A DNA stretch of 48,396 bases from Brachyspira hampsonii (GTDB lineage: Bacteria; Spirochaetota; Brachyspiria; Brachyspirales; Brachyspiraceae). The stretch is from assembly GCF_001746205.1 (NCBI RefSeq), contig NZ_MDCO01000014.1, positions 1 through 48,396 on the forward strand. Reading direction: 5' to 3'. Positions 1-8,860 of the stretch are shown piece by piece (the first letter of the stretch is position 1; each line of letters begins with the position of its first letter). The position numbers were made by a program, and so were the translations under genes. Below the pieces are notes generated by a model. It was given only the letters and a program-made list of their open reading frames with translations, did no database searches and was not told where the DNA came from.

Positions 1-11
1 TTAATAGTTTA

Positions 12-44
12 TATAAAAATAGGGATATATAAAAATATATCCCC
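12..44 (-). terminator. Rho-independent terminator after the outer-membrane protein gene
   Basis: On the minus strand a GGGGATATAT / ATATATCCC hairpin is followed by a T-rich run. It lies about 35 bp after the stop codon of the minus-strand gene ending at 79. Confidence 0.7.
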
Positions 45-78
45 ATTGTAATAAAACTTTTTCTATTATGATGATTTC

Positions 79-786
79 TTAATATAAATATCTTTCTTCT
101 TCTTCTTCTTCTTCTTCTTCTCCGAATTTGTATATGTCTAAATGAATACCTATCTGAACACCTATATCAACAGATCCTAATTTTCCCGGATAACTATATC
201 CTTCGCCTAATGAAGCTAAATTATTTTTTATCTGATAATATGGTATATCAAAATTAACATATAAAGATAAACTTAGAAGGAATAAATCTATACCTGTATA
301 AAGTCTTACATAAGGTATAACAGTATTATTAAATCTTGATGAGAAATTACCTGCATTTAATGCTATGTTATTATTACCTTCCCAATATTTACCGGTGAAA
401 GGAATTTTAACACCTCCTCCTATACCTAATACAAATAGCATAGGGTTCCATCTTAAATTAAGACCAACCATAACATTATCAAATTCATGCGTAAAGTTTT
501 TTGAATCAGTTTGAAATTTAAATGTATCTCTATACCAACCAACATCTATACCTATAGATACATTATTAAGTTTATTTACATTAAAAGTAACTCTAGGGTT
601 AAATATAACACCTACTTCAAATGCTGTTTGAGGACTTATTGATGCAGTTGGATTTAAATTGTCGGTTTGATAGAGGCTAGGAATACTTCCTCCTAATGGT
701 ATATAAAGTCCTACACCTAAAGTATGCGAGTAGGCTAATGCCGACATCGTCGTAAATAAGCTGATAAGTATAATAATTTTTTTCAT
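79..786 (-). CDS. Predicted outer-membrane beta-barrel protein with a C-terminal poly-Glu tract
   Basis: No named family recognised. Residues 1-18 look like a signal peptide (MKKIIILISLFTTMSALA). The rest alternates short amphipathic strands rich in G, N, Y and F, as in small porin-like or OmpA-like barrels, and ends in an aromatic residue (YLY), as barrel substrates of the BAM machinery often do. Just before that end are nine consecutive Glu codons, all GAA, encoded by a (TTC)9 trinucleotide tract on the plus strand. An AAGGAG ribosome-binding site precedes the ATG. The gene is alone between a promoter at 967-994 and a hairpin terminator, so it is probably monocistronic. Outer-membrane location is inferred from composition. 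A periplasmic protein is the alternative. Confidence 0.75.
   Translation of the reverse strand: MKKIIILISLFTTMSALAYSHTLGVGLYIPLGGSIPSLYQTDNLNPTASISPQTAFEVGVIFNPRVTFNVNKLNNVSIGIDVGWYRDTFKFQTDSKNFTHEFDNVMVGLNLRWNPMLFVLGIGGGVKIPFTGKYWEGNNNIALNAGNFSSRFNNTVIPYVRLYTGIDLFLLSLSLYVNFDIPYYQIKNNLASLGEGYSYPGKLGSVDIGVQIGIHLDIYKFGEEEEEEEEERYLY
94..120. repeat. (TTC)9 trinucleotide microsatellite inside a coding region
   Basis: Nine perfect TTC units encode nine Glu residues five residues from the C-terminus of the minus-strand outer-membrane protein. Slippage here would change tail length in whole residues without a frameshift. Confidence 0.95.
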
Positions 787-966
787 ATTTTTCTCCTTAA
801 AACTATTATGATGTTATGATAGCAATATGAAATAATTTATAATATTTATTTTGTATTGAAGAATAAGCGAATGTTTAAAATTTGAAAAGCTAAACAGGTA
901 ATTTTTGAAATATAGATTTAAATACTGCATAAATTAATTCCATACAACTTTTATAAACCTATTTTT

Positions 967-994
967 AGTATAGATTATTGTATATAAAAGTCAA
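967..994 (-). promoter_or_regulatory. Sigma-70-type promoter for the outer-membrane protein gene
   Basis: On the minus strand: TTGACT, 16-bp spacer, TATACT. The same -35/-10 pair and spacing occurs before galE (47619-47646). Transcription from here would leave a 5' untranslated leader of about 170 nt before the ATG at 786. Confidence 0.6.
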
Positions 995-1013
995 TATAAA
1001 AATATGATGTTTG

Positions 1014-2288
1014 TTATACTATACCTTGGTATTTGTTTATAATATCGATAGTTTTTTTGGAAGCTCCGTTATTTTGTATGAGCAAATTATATGCTTTTTC
1101 AGCCAAATAATTTCTGAGTTCTTCATTTTGATATGCTTCTTTTATTGTTTCTGCAAGTTTTTCTTTGTCATCGCATGTAAGTACAGCTTCTTTCATATAC
1201 TCATATATTTCTATAAAATTATACATATATTTTCCGACTATAACAGCTTTTTTAAAATAAATAGCCTCTAATATATTATGTCCGCCCATAGTGCCCATAA
1301 AAGTGCCGCCCATTATAACTAAGTCAGAGAGTTTATACCAATTTAATAATTCACCTATTGTATTTATAATTATTCCGTCTTCAGATGTTTTATCATAGTC
1401 TGTATAAAGAGGCATATCATAACCTAATTTACTAGCTAGTTTTTGTATATCTTCGCCTCTGCTTATATCTCTTGGTACTATAACTATATATACTTTATCT
1501 TTAATTGCGAGTTTATTTATGGCTTTTAATATAAGTTCTTCTTCTCCTGCATGTGTACTGCCTGCTGCTATAACGAATTTATTTACGGGTATCATGCTTT
1601 CTAAATCATCTATTTTTTTTTCATCTACAAAATAAGTTATATCATATTTTAAATTTCCTGTAACAGTTATAAGAGATTCAGGCATTCCTATATATATCAT
1701 ATTTTTTTTATCAATATTGCTTTGAGCTAATATTTTAGTGTACATATTAAAATAAGGCTTGAAAAAGAATTTAAAATTTTTATAACCTTTTATTTCTTTT
1801 TTACCTATTCTTCCATTAATCATATATAGAGGTATAAGTTTTTTATGAAGCGAATATATTAGTGTAGGCCATATTTCTATTTCTGCTATCATTACATATT
1901 CGGGTGAAATTAAATTGATAAGTTTATTAATCATATGAGGATAATCTAAAGTAAGATAAAATAATTCCACTTTATCCCCATAATTCTTTTTAGCTATATC
2001 ATATCCTCCTACCGTAGTAGTTGATAAATAGATGGCATAGCCTCTTTCTATCAAAGTAAATATTATTTCTTTAACAGCTACTATCTCACCAACACTTACA
2101 GCATGTATCCATACAGCGTTTTTATTATTCTCTTTTGGGTATATAAACCCTAATCTTGATAAAGCCCCTTTTCTGATAGGTTTATTAAATATCATCATAA
2201 TTGAAAAAGCTATAAATATTACAGGATAAAAAATATATCCGAATATCGTATATACAGACATCAAAACTTTCTGCAAAAAATTCTGCAT
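1014..2288 (-). CDS. waaA: 3-deoxy-D-manno-octulosonic acid (Kdo) transferase
   Basis: Transfers Kdo from CMP-Kdo to the lipid A precursor at the cytoplasmic face of the inner membrane. It has an N-terminal membrane anchor (about residues 8-34), then the GT-B fold with the family signatures WIHAVSVGE (about 60-68), AEIEIWP, NGRI, AGSTHAGEEE (CMP-Kdo side) and GGTFMGTMGGHNILE near the C-terminus. The length of 424 aa is normal for WaaA. It is the last gene of a minus-strand run (tetR, comEC, small membrane protein, waaA), 17 bp after the preceding gene. It implies that this spirochaete makes a Kdo-containing lipopolysaccharide or lipooligosaccharide, unlike Borrelia or Treponema pallidum. Confidence 0.93.
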   Translation of the reverse strand: MQNFLQKVLMSVYTIFGYIFYPVIFIAFSIMMIFNKPIRKGALSRLGFIYPKENNKNAVWIHAVSVGEIVAVKEIIFTLIERGYAIYLSTTTVGGYDIAKKNYGDKVELFYLTLDYPHMINKLINLISPEYVMIAEIEIWPTLIYSLHKKLIPLYMINGRIGKKEIKGYKNFKFFFKPYFNMYTKILAQSNIDKKNMIYIGMPESLITVTGNLKYDITYFVDEKKIDDLESMIPVNKFVIAAGSTHAGEEELILKAINKLAIKDKVYIVIVPRDISRGEDIQKLASKLGYDMPLYTDYDKTSEDGIIINTIGELLNWYKLSDLVIMGGTFMGTMGGHNILEAIYFKKAVIVGKYMYNFIEIYEYMKEAVLTCDDKEKLAETIKEAYQNEELRNYLAEKAYNLLIQNNGASKKTIDIINKYQGIV

Positions 2289-2305
2289 TGATGATTTCCT
2301 TTAAG

Positions 2306-2590
2306 TTAAAAAATAGCTGCTATAGTCATTACAATAATAAGTAAATATACAATAAAAGAAATACCTGCTTTTACTAAAGCATGTTGTTTTCTTGTACCCC
2401 ATTCACATTTAAAAAATACTATTGTAAATAAAATAAATAATAATATCTCAATAGCATTTATTATAATAAAAATAGCCTCATATATTCCTATTTTTATATT
2501 ATTATGCTCTATAATGTAAAAAGCTGCTATAGGAAAAAGCATAAATATAGAAGCGTTAACTATTCTATGTATTAAAATATATTTATTCAT
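2306..2590 (-). CDS. Small integral membrane protein, unknown function
   Basis: This is a 94-residue protein with no recognised family. It has three predicted membrane helices (about residues 8-26, 34-59 and 70-93) separated by short polar loops, including a basic WGTRKQHALVKAG segment. There is no signal peptide or conserved catalytic motif. It sits between comEC and waaA on the same strand, 17 bp before waaA, so it is probably cotranscribed. The position suggests an envelope role but nothing more specific can be said. Confidence 0.7.
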   Translation of the reverse strand: MNKYILIHRIVNASIFMLFPIAAFYIIEHNNIKIGIYEAIFIIINAIEILLFILFTIVFFKCEWGTRKQHALVKAGISFIVYLLIIVMTIAAIF

Positions 2591-2677
2591 AGTTTGAATT
2601 ATACTAAAATATATATAATTGTCAAAGTAAATTTTGTTTTAAATTTAAATTATTATTTAATTTTCATAAGTTTTCAA

Positions 2678-4291
2678 TTATAAATCATTTAATTTATTCA
2701 TTTTTATTCTTATTATAATTCCTATAAATACTATTATAAATGTTATCAATACTGCAGAATATAAGTTTAAGTTTAATTCATATTTTAGGAAATTTATACT
2801 GCTGAATTTATTTGATAAGTTTATTAGAAGTTCTGAAAAGAATTCTGATGTTTTAGAAGGAAAAATTGATAATGGGGTATATATTTGATATGTTATTATT
2901 GTTATCAGCGAAGATGAAAGTATTATAAAAGATATAGGTACGGCAAATATATTAGATATTATAGAAGTTATATTTAATATTGAGAAATGATATATGCTTA
3001 GTGGAAGTACGGTTATAAGTGCAAATATATTTATAGACAAAAATATTAATAGGTTTATAGAAATATTTTTTATTAATAGAGTAATTTTATTGTTTGTATT
3101 AATATTTCTTATATTTTTTATTATATAAAAATTTAATATGGGATAGTAAATAATTATTCCAAGTGTTGCTAGAAATGAAAATTGAAAACTTATATCTTTA
3201 ATAGAATTAGGATTTAGGAGTAATATAATTAGAGCTGACAAAAATAATGCATTAATAGAATTTCTGTTTCTGTCAAAATAATATGATATAAGCAGACAAA
3301 ATGCCATTATACTTGCTCTTATTATAGAAACAGAAAATAATGTTATAGGCGGATATATTATTATGGTTATAATTGTTGATATTAATATTCTTTTATAAAA
3401 GTTTATAGGAAAGAATGAAAGTATTAAAAATAAAATTGACAGTATCATTGAAATATGAAGACCAGATATAGAAAGTATATGAGATATTCCTGCATCTATA
3501 AAATATTGTCTTATATGATAAGGTATTATGTTTTTATCTCCTATCATTATTCCTTGTGCTATGGCGTAGGGTATAGCCTGCATATTTGAACCTAATGACT
3601 TTTTTATCATGTTTCTTATTTTTATAGAATAAGCATTTATATAATTAATAATAGAAAATCCGTTTTTCTGAATTACAAAATTATTATATCTATATATGCT
3701 TGCAGTACCATAAAGCATTCTATCAGCTAGAACTTCAATTATTATTTTTGAATTGTAAATATCATCGTTTGTTAATATGTTTTTATATAGATTTATTTTT
3801 GAAGATACTGTTATTTCATCATTAATAAATAATGTTTTTAATGAATCATTATAAAGTCTTATATTTCCTGCATAATCATACCAATTAGTTCCATCATAAA
3901 CTTTATTCACATAAGCAATGTATCTATCTCTGTATCCGATAACTCCTTCATAGGATAATATTTTGGCATTGTATGCTTCTATTGGTTTATCAAAATTACT
4001 AAGCGGATTTTTTAATATGTTATAGTATCTAATAATTGTATAACTATATCCTATAAATAGGCATGAAAACATGAGTATTATTATAGAAATATTTAATTTG
4101 TTTTTTAATGCTAATATTATTGAAAAAATTATAAATATAAAAGCTATAATAATTGAAATATTAAGGAATTTATTAGTTTTGAATGCTATAGCTATACCAA
4201 CAGCAAAAAATAATGTAATGTATGTTATATATGTGAGAGGATATAGAAAAAAAATTTTATTATAATTTTTAATCTCTTTTAACGATTCCAT
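2678..4291 (-). CDS. comEC: ComEC/Rec2-type competence channel protein, short form
   Basis: ComEC forms the inner-membrane channel for single-stranded DNA in natural transformation. After an N-terminal hydrophobic segment and an OB-like extracellular part (about 100-190), the diagnostic competence-domain motif HILSISGLHISMI appears at about residue 270, followed by many membrane helices to the C-terminus. The protein is 537 aa. Full-length ComEC (about 750 aa) carries a C-terminal metallo-beta-lactamase-like domain that is absent here. Its first codons overlap the 3' end of the upstream tetR-type gene by 23 bp, so the two are translationally linked. No other competence genes are visible in the window. 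Confidence 0.85.
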   Translation of the reverse strand: MESLKEIKNYNKIFFLYPLTYITYITLFFAVGIAIAFKTNKFLNISIIIAFIFIIFSIILALKNKLNISIIILMFSCLFIGYSYTIIRYYNILKNPLSNFDKPIEAYNAKILSYEGVIGYRDRYIAYVNKVYDGTNWYDYAGNIRLYNDSLKTLFINDEITVSSKINLYKNILTNDDIYNSKIIIEVLADRMLYGTASIYRYNNFVIQKNGFSIINYINAYSIKIRNMIKKSLGSNMQAIPYAIAQGIMIGDKNIIPYHIRQYFIDAGISHILSISGLHISMILSILFLILSFFPINFYKRILISTIITIIIYPPITLFSVSIIRASIMAFCLLISYYFDRNRNSINALFLSALIILLLNPNSIKDISFQFSFLATLGIIIYYPILNFYIIKNIRNINTNNKITLLIKNISINLLIFLSINIFALITVLPLSIYHFSILNITSIISNIFAVPISFIILSSSLITIITYQIYTPLSIFPSKTSEFFSELLINLSNKFSSINFLKYELNLNLYSAVLITFIIVFIGIIIRIKMNKLNDL

Positions 4292-4838
4292 AAAAAATAA
4301 TATTAATAATAGTATCTAAATCTTTTTCATAAAGCTCTAAATTTTTGTTTTTAGCCCATTCTAATTCAAAACCTTTTATTATTGCAAGAACAGCCTCAGT
4401 TGCAAGTCTTAAATCTATATTAAACAAACCCTTTTTTACTCCGCTTCTTAATATCATTTTTATAGTATTATATTCTTCTTTATGATATTGTGCTCTCATA
4501 TGTTCTATAAGAGTAAAATCCTCAAATATTTCACTATGAAGTGCTTCGTAAAGATTTGCTAGTTTTATATAACCTTTTTGTCTTGTTAGAATATATGCTC
4601 TTAATTTTGTTTCTGCTGTATCTTCTTTTTTTATTGCTTCATATAATTCTTTTTTTAGATCATTAGCTTCATTTTCGGCTATTGCAAAAAATATTTCTTC
4701 TTTACTTTTAAAATAATGATAAATACTGCTTTTTGATTTATGCACCATTAGAGCTATATCACTCATAGATGCTTTTTTGAATCCGTATTTTTTGAATAAT
4801 CTTTTTCCAGAATTTACTATCTGTTCACGAGGAGTCAT
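4269..4838 (-). CDS. TetR/AcrR family transcriptional regulator
   Basis: The N-terminal helix-turn-helix (about residues 5-52) has the typical TetR pattern: REQIVNSGKRLFKKYGFKKASMSDIA, then the recognition helix KSKSSIYHYFKSKEEIF. The C-terminal all-helical part is the ligand/dimer domain. The length of 189 aa is normal. It is the first gene of the run tetR-comEC-membrane protein-waaA and overlaps comEC by 23 bp. A strong promoter lies 31 bp upstream, and autoregulation is likely for the family, but I see no clear palindromic operator. The ligand is unknown. Confidence 0.9.
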   Translation of the reverse strand: MTPREQIVNSGKRLFKKYGFKKASMSDIALMVHKSKSSIYHYFKSKEEIFFAIAENEANDLKKELYEAIKKEDTAETKLRAYILTRQKGYIKLANLYEALHSEIFEDFTLIEHMRAQYHKEEYNTIKMILRSGVKKGLFNIDLRLATEAVLAIIKGFELEWAKNKNLELYEKDLDTIINIIFYGIVKRD

Positions 4839-4868
4839 TTTGCTAACCTTTAAGCCGTATTTAATTAT

Positions 4869-4896
4869 ATTATATACTCTATTTATTATTTGTCAA
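4869..4896 (-). promoter_or_regulatory. Sigma-70-type promoter for the tetR-comEC-waaA run
   Basis: On the minus strand: TTGACA, 16-bp spacer, TATAAT, both hexamers perfect. The -10 is about 30 bp upstream of the TetR-type start codon. The left end of an inverted-repeat element begins only 15 bp further upstream. Confidence 0.75.
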
Positions 4897-4910
4897 AGTT
4901 ATTAAAATGG

Positions 4911-5176
4911 ACTTGTTTCAAAAGTCAATGAAAATATTAAGTATAAAAATTATTAAATAAAAAACAGTATATGTAATGTTTTATATGTTGTATACATTGT
5001 AGTTTTAGTATATAGATATGTAGTATTATTCCTCCCAACACCAAATTAGGACTTACTCATCAGGTATAGATAGTTATAATTGGTATGTTCCTACTGCATC
5101 ATAGTGTTATAAAAATAAGTTATGTGCGGGATATCAGAAGCATTCCTCACAATTAATAAATGCTTTTGAAACAAGT
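4911..5176. repeat. MITE-like inverted-repeat element, copy 1
   Basis: This 266-bp element is bounded by a perfect 14-bp terminal inverted repeat, ACTTGTTTCAAAAG ... CTTTTGAAACAAGT. It fills most of the 405-bp gap between the divergent tetR-type and Fic-like genes and has no plausible coding frame. It shares its ends and short interior blocks with copies at 8559-8787 and 47701-47917 (the latter in reverse orientation). The flank GGACTTGTTT at the left end and the right-end block TCACAATTA...TTTTGAAACAAGTATAAT match copy 3 read in reverse. The elements look like non-autonomous mobile relics. No transposase is in the window. Confidence 0.75.
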
Positions 5177-5208
5177 ATAATGATCAATTTATGATATATA
5201 AATTTCTA

Positions 5209-5237
5209 TTGAGAATTAATATTTTTTATGATAATAT
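5209..5237 (+). promoter_or_regulatory. Candidate promoter giving a leaderless transcript of the Fic-like gene
   Basis: TTGAGA, 17-bp spacer, TAATAT. The -10 box ends 6 nt before the ATG at 5244, so transcription would start at about the start codon. No Shine-Dalgarno sequence precedes this ATG. A second TATAAT at 5176-5181, at the end of the adjacent repeat element, is an alternative -10 with a poor -35. Confidence 0.4.
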
Positions 5238-5243
5238 ATTTCT

Positions 5244-6182
5244 ATGCGTAATAAATTTAGTATAGAAGTATTTGATAACATAGGTGTTTTAAAAGAGCTC
5301 TCAAAAACATGGCATGCCTATTATGATTTTAGAATGTCTTGTATTTCATTAAAAAACTCGGAATATCTTTTAAGTATATTATCATTGATATTAAATCCTG
5401 CCAATCATTATGAGTATAAAGATATGGGTATGATATCATACAATATATTAGAAGAATATCATTCTAAGCATAAAGAATTTATGATATTGAAGGAGTTTTC
5501 AGAAAAAGAATATAATTCTTCTGTTCTTTCGAATATAGCAAGCAGATTTGAAGATAAAGTTATTATTATAGATAAAAGTTATGATGAAGATTTAAAATAT
5601 ATAGATAGTTTAGATTTAGATCCTCTTTTAAAACTATTAGTTTATCAAAAAGTGTCTTATGAATATGTAAGAGAGTATTCTAGTAGTTTTATAATATGCA
5701 GGATTGTATTTAATATATATTCATATAAATTGAAGTTATTAGATACGCCAATATTATATCCGTATCAATTTTTTGAAGCGACTATTAGTGATAATTCTTC
5801 TAATGAGGAATCTATAATAAGATACCTTAAATTTTTAAGGGGTATATGTTTATATGCAGTAGATACTATAAGTTTTGTTCAAAATGATTTGATGCGTTTA
5901 AAGTCTAGGCTTCTTCTTAATAAGAACTTTAAAAAACTTGCAGATTCTAATGTATTTTATATTATATTTATAACTCCTTATGTAAGAATAGTAGATTTAA
6001 TGGATATGTTTAATTGGAAGAGGGATAAGGCAGCAAGGTTATTATCCAAATTAAGAGATGAAGATTTATTTGCTGAAGTTCGTATAAAAAAAGAAAAAAT
6101 ATTTGTTAATAAGTATATAATAGGCTTATTTGAATCAGGCGAGGCATTAAAACCCGATGAGTTTCTAATGAAGTTTATATAA
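5244..6182 (+). CDS. Probable inactive Fic-fold protein with C-terminal winged helix
   Basis: The middle of this 312-aa protein (about residues 126-215) follows the order of a Fic domain: DPLLKLLVYQKVSYEYV, then RIVFNIYSYKLKLLDTPILYPYQFF, then a helical segment ending in IRYLKFLRGICLYAVDTISFVQ. In active Fic proteins the loop between the first two blocks is HPFxxGNGRxxR and the third block precedes the LLDxPxLYxSxYF pattern. Here the loop reads REYSSSFIICR, so the catalytic His, the phosphate-binding Gly-Asn-Gly and one Arg are missing. Residues about 236-295 look like a winged helix (YVRIVDLMDMFNWKRDKAARLLSKLRDEDLF), as is common after Fic domains. It is more likely a DNA-binding regulator than an AMPylating enzyme. 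Family assignment is by eye. No ribosome-binding site is visible before the ATG. Confidence 0.55.
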   Translation: MRNKFSIEVFDNIGVLKELSKTWHAYYDFRMSCISLKNSEYLLSILSLILNPANHYEYKDMGMISYNILEEYHSKHKEFMILKEFSEKEYNSSVLSNIASRFEDKVIIIDKSYDEDLKYIDSLDLDPLLKLLVYQKVSYEYVREYSSSFIICRIVFNIYSYKLKLLDTPILYPYQFFEATISDNSSNEESIIRYLKFLRGICLYAVDTISFVQNDLMRLKSRLLLNKNFKKLADSNVFYIIFITPYVRIVDLMDMFNWKRDKAARLLSKLRDEDLFAEVRIKKEKIFVNKYIIGLFESGEALKPDEFLMKFI

Positions 6183-6188
6183 AAGTGC

Positions 6189-6216
6189 TTGACATTTTTT
6201 TAAAAATATGTACAAT
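6189..6216 (+). promoter_or_regulatory. Sigma-70-type promoter for the tRNA-rpsU unit
   Basis: TTGACA, 16-bp spacer, TACAAT, about 34 bp upstream of the initiator tRNA. No terminator is visible between the two tRNAs and rpsU, so all three are probably one transcript ending at the hairpin at 6680-6717. Confidence 0.65.
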
Positions 6217-6249
6217 GATATAATATTTTAATTATTTAATTATTTACAT

Positions 6250-6322
6250 CGCGGGGTGGAGCAGTTGGTAGCTCGTTGGGCTCATAACCCAAAGGCCGTA
6301 GGTTCAAGTCCTGCCCCCGCTA
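6250..6322 (+). tRNA. Initiator tRNA-fMet (CAU)
   Basis: A 73-nt cloverleaf with anticodon CAT in loop CTCATAA. It has the two initiator hallmarks: an unpaired first position (C1 opposite U72) and three consecutive G:C pairs at the bottom of the anticodon stem (GGG/CCC). The T arm is GTAGG-TTCAAGT-CCTGC. No CCA is encoded. The 1:72 mismatch is C:U here rather than the C:A of Escherichia coli. Confidence 0.93.
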
Positions 6323-6352
6323 ATGGCCGAAAATATAGGCTTATTATTTTTT

Positions 6353-6426
6353 GGCGGCGTGGCTCAGGTGGTTAGAGCATGCGGCTCATATCCGCAGTGT
6401 CAGGGGTTCAAGTCCCTTCGCCGCTA
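6353..6426 (+). tRNA. tRNA with CAU anticodon (elongator tRNA-Met, or tRNA-Ile2)
   Basis: A 74-nt cloverleaf with acceptor GGCGGCG/CGCCGCT (G1:U72 wobble), D arm GCTC...GAGC, anticodon stem TGCGG/CCGCA with loop CTCATAT, T arm AGGGG-TTCAAGT-CCCTT and discriminator A. The paired acceptor separates it from the initiator. The sequence resembles elongator Met tRNAs. A CAU tRNA whose C34 is modified to lysidine (Ile, AUA codons) cannot be excluded by sequence inspection. No CCA is encoded. Confidence 0.85.
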
Positions 6427-6455
6427 ATATTTTATAAAAAAGGCAGGTGAGTTAA

Positions 6456-6665
6456 TTGGTAAGAGTATTCGCTAATGAAGGCGAACCAGTAGAAAGCGTT
6501 ATTAAAAGATTCCGCAGAGCTTGTGAAAATGAAGGTATTTTACAAGACCTTAAAGAAAAACAATTCTATAAAAAACCTTCTCTTGAGAAAAAACTTCAAA
6601 GAGAAAAAGCTCTTAAAAGAATGAAAAGAAAAATCAAAAAAGAACGCAGATTGGGTTTGCTATAA
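6456..6665 (+). CDS. rpsU: Small ribosomal subunit protein bS21
   Basis: A 69-residue basic protein with the S21 core VRVFANEGEPVESVIKRFRRACENEGIL followed by a Lys/Arg-rich helix ending KERRLGLL. It helps recruit mRNA at the 30S platform near the 3' end of 16S rRNA. The start is TTG at 6456, with an AGGTGAG ribosome-binding site 4-5 nt upstream. An in-frame ATG is not available. It follows the two tRNA genes by 29 bp, so it is probably cotranscribed with them, and a strong terminator follows. Confidence 0.95.
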   Translation: MVRVFANEGEPVESVIKRFRRACENEGILQDLKEKQFYKKPSLEKKLQREKALKRMKRKIKKERRLGLL

Positions 6666-6679
6666 TTTATCTGTTTTTT

Positions 6680-6717
6680 AAAAAGCATTGGTATTTTTTA
6701 TATCAATGCTTTTTTTA
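6680..6717 (+). terminator. Rho-independent terminator after rpsU
   Basis: Hairpin AAAGCATTGGTAT / ATATCAATGCTTT followed by a run of T, 15 bp after the rpsU stop codon. Confidence 0.85.
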
Positions 6718-6737
6718 TTCAATTAATATATATACAC

Positions 6738-6766
6738 TTGAAAATATTTATCATTTAATGTATAAT
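6738..6766 (+). promoter_or_regulatory. Sigma-70-type promoter for groEL
   Basis: TTGAAA, 17-bp spacer, TATAAT. The expected start near 6773 leaves a leader of about 75 nt. No CIRCE element (TTAGCACTC-N9-GAGTGCTAA) is present between 6718 and 6849, so HrcA control is not indicated. Confidence 0.7.
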
Positions 6767-6816
6767 TCTCACAATTTTAAAATGAAATACTTTTAAAAGT
6801 TTAATAATGCTAATAA

Positions 6817-8481
<1,665 letters not shown>

Positions 8482-8515
8482 TGAATAGCCTATAAATAAT
8501 AATTAAGTTTATAAT

Positions 8516-8556
8516 AAAAAAGCCTCAGTATTATTGCTGGGGCTTTATTTTTTATT
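8516..8556 (+). terminator. Rho-independent terminator after groEL
   Basis: Hairpin AAAAAGCCTCAG / CTGGGGCTTTATTTTTT, 35 bp after the groEL stop codon. Confidence 0.8.
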
Positions 8557-8558
8557 AG

Positions 8559-8787
8559 ACTTGTTTCAAAAATACTTTACAAGATTAACTGTAAAATTAT
8601 TTAATTTTAAAATTATAATATTATGTTTTATAACTTCTTGTTTTAGTATAGAATATGCGGTTTTTGGCTTTCATAACTGTGGTATGTGCCTGTATCATCT
8701 GCAAAAACAAAATTACGACTTCATATTGGATTTATAGAGGTATGGCTAGTTCTAATAGTTATAAATAAAATTAGGTTTGAAAAAAGT
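8559..8787. repeat. MITE-like inverted-repeat element, copy 2
   Basis: This 229-bp element starts ACTTGTTTCAAAA and ends GTTTGAAAAAAGT (11 of 13 complementary). With flanking bases the ends read TAGACTT...AAGTCTA. The left part shares CTT(T/G)ACAAGATT with copy 3 read in reverse and TTTTAGTATA with copy 1. It begins directly behind the groEL terminator. Open frames across it (8534-8737) are not credible genes. It is the most degraded of the three copies. Confidence 0.65.
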
Positions 8788-8860
8788 CTATTTCATTTCA
8801 AGGTAAACTATTAAATCTTAAAGGGTATGGCGTTAGAATAATTTTTTTTGCTTTATCCTA

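Noticed and set aside
787-966. Riboswitch in the long leader of the outer-membrane protein gene
   Set aside because: No conserved aptamer motif that I recognise, and only AT-rich, weakly structured sequence.
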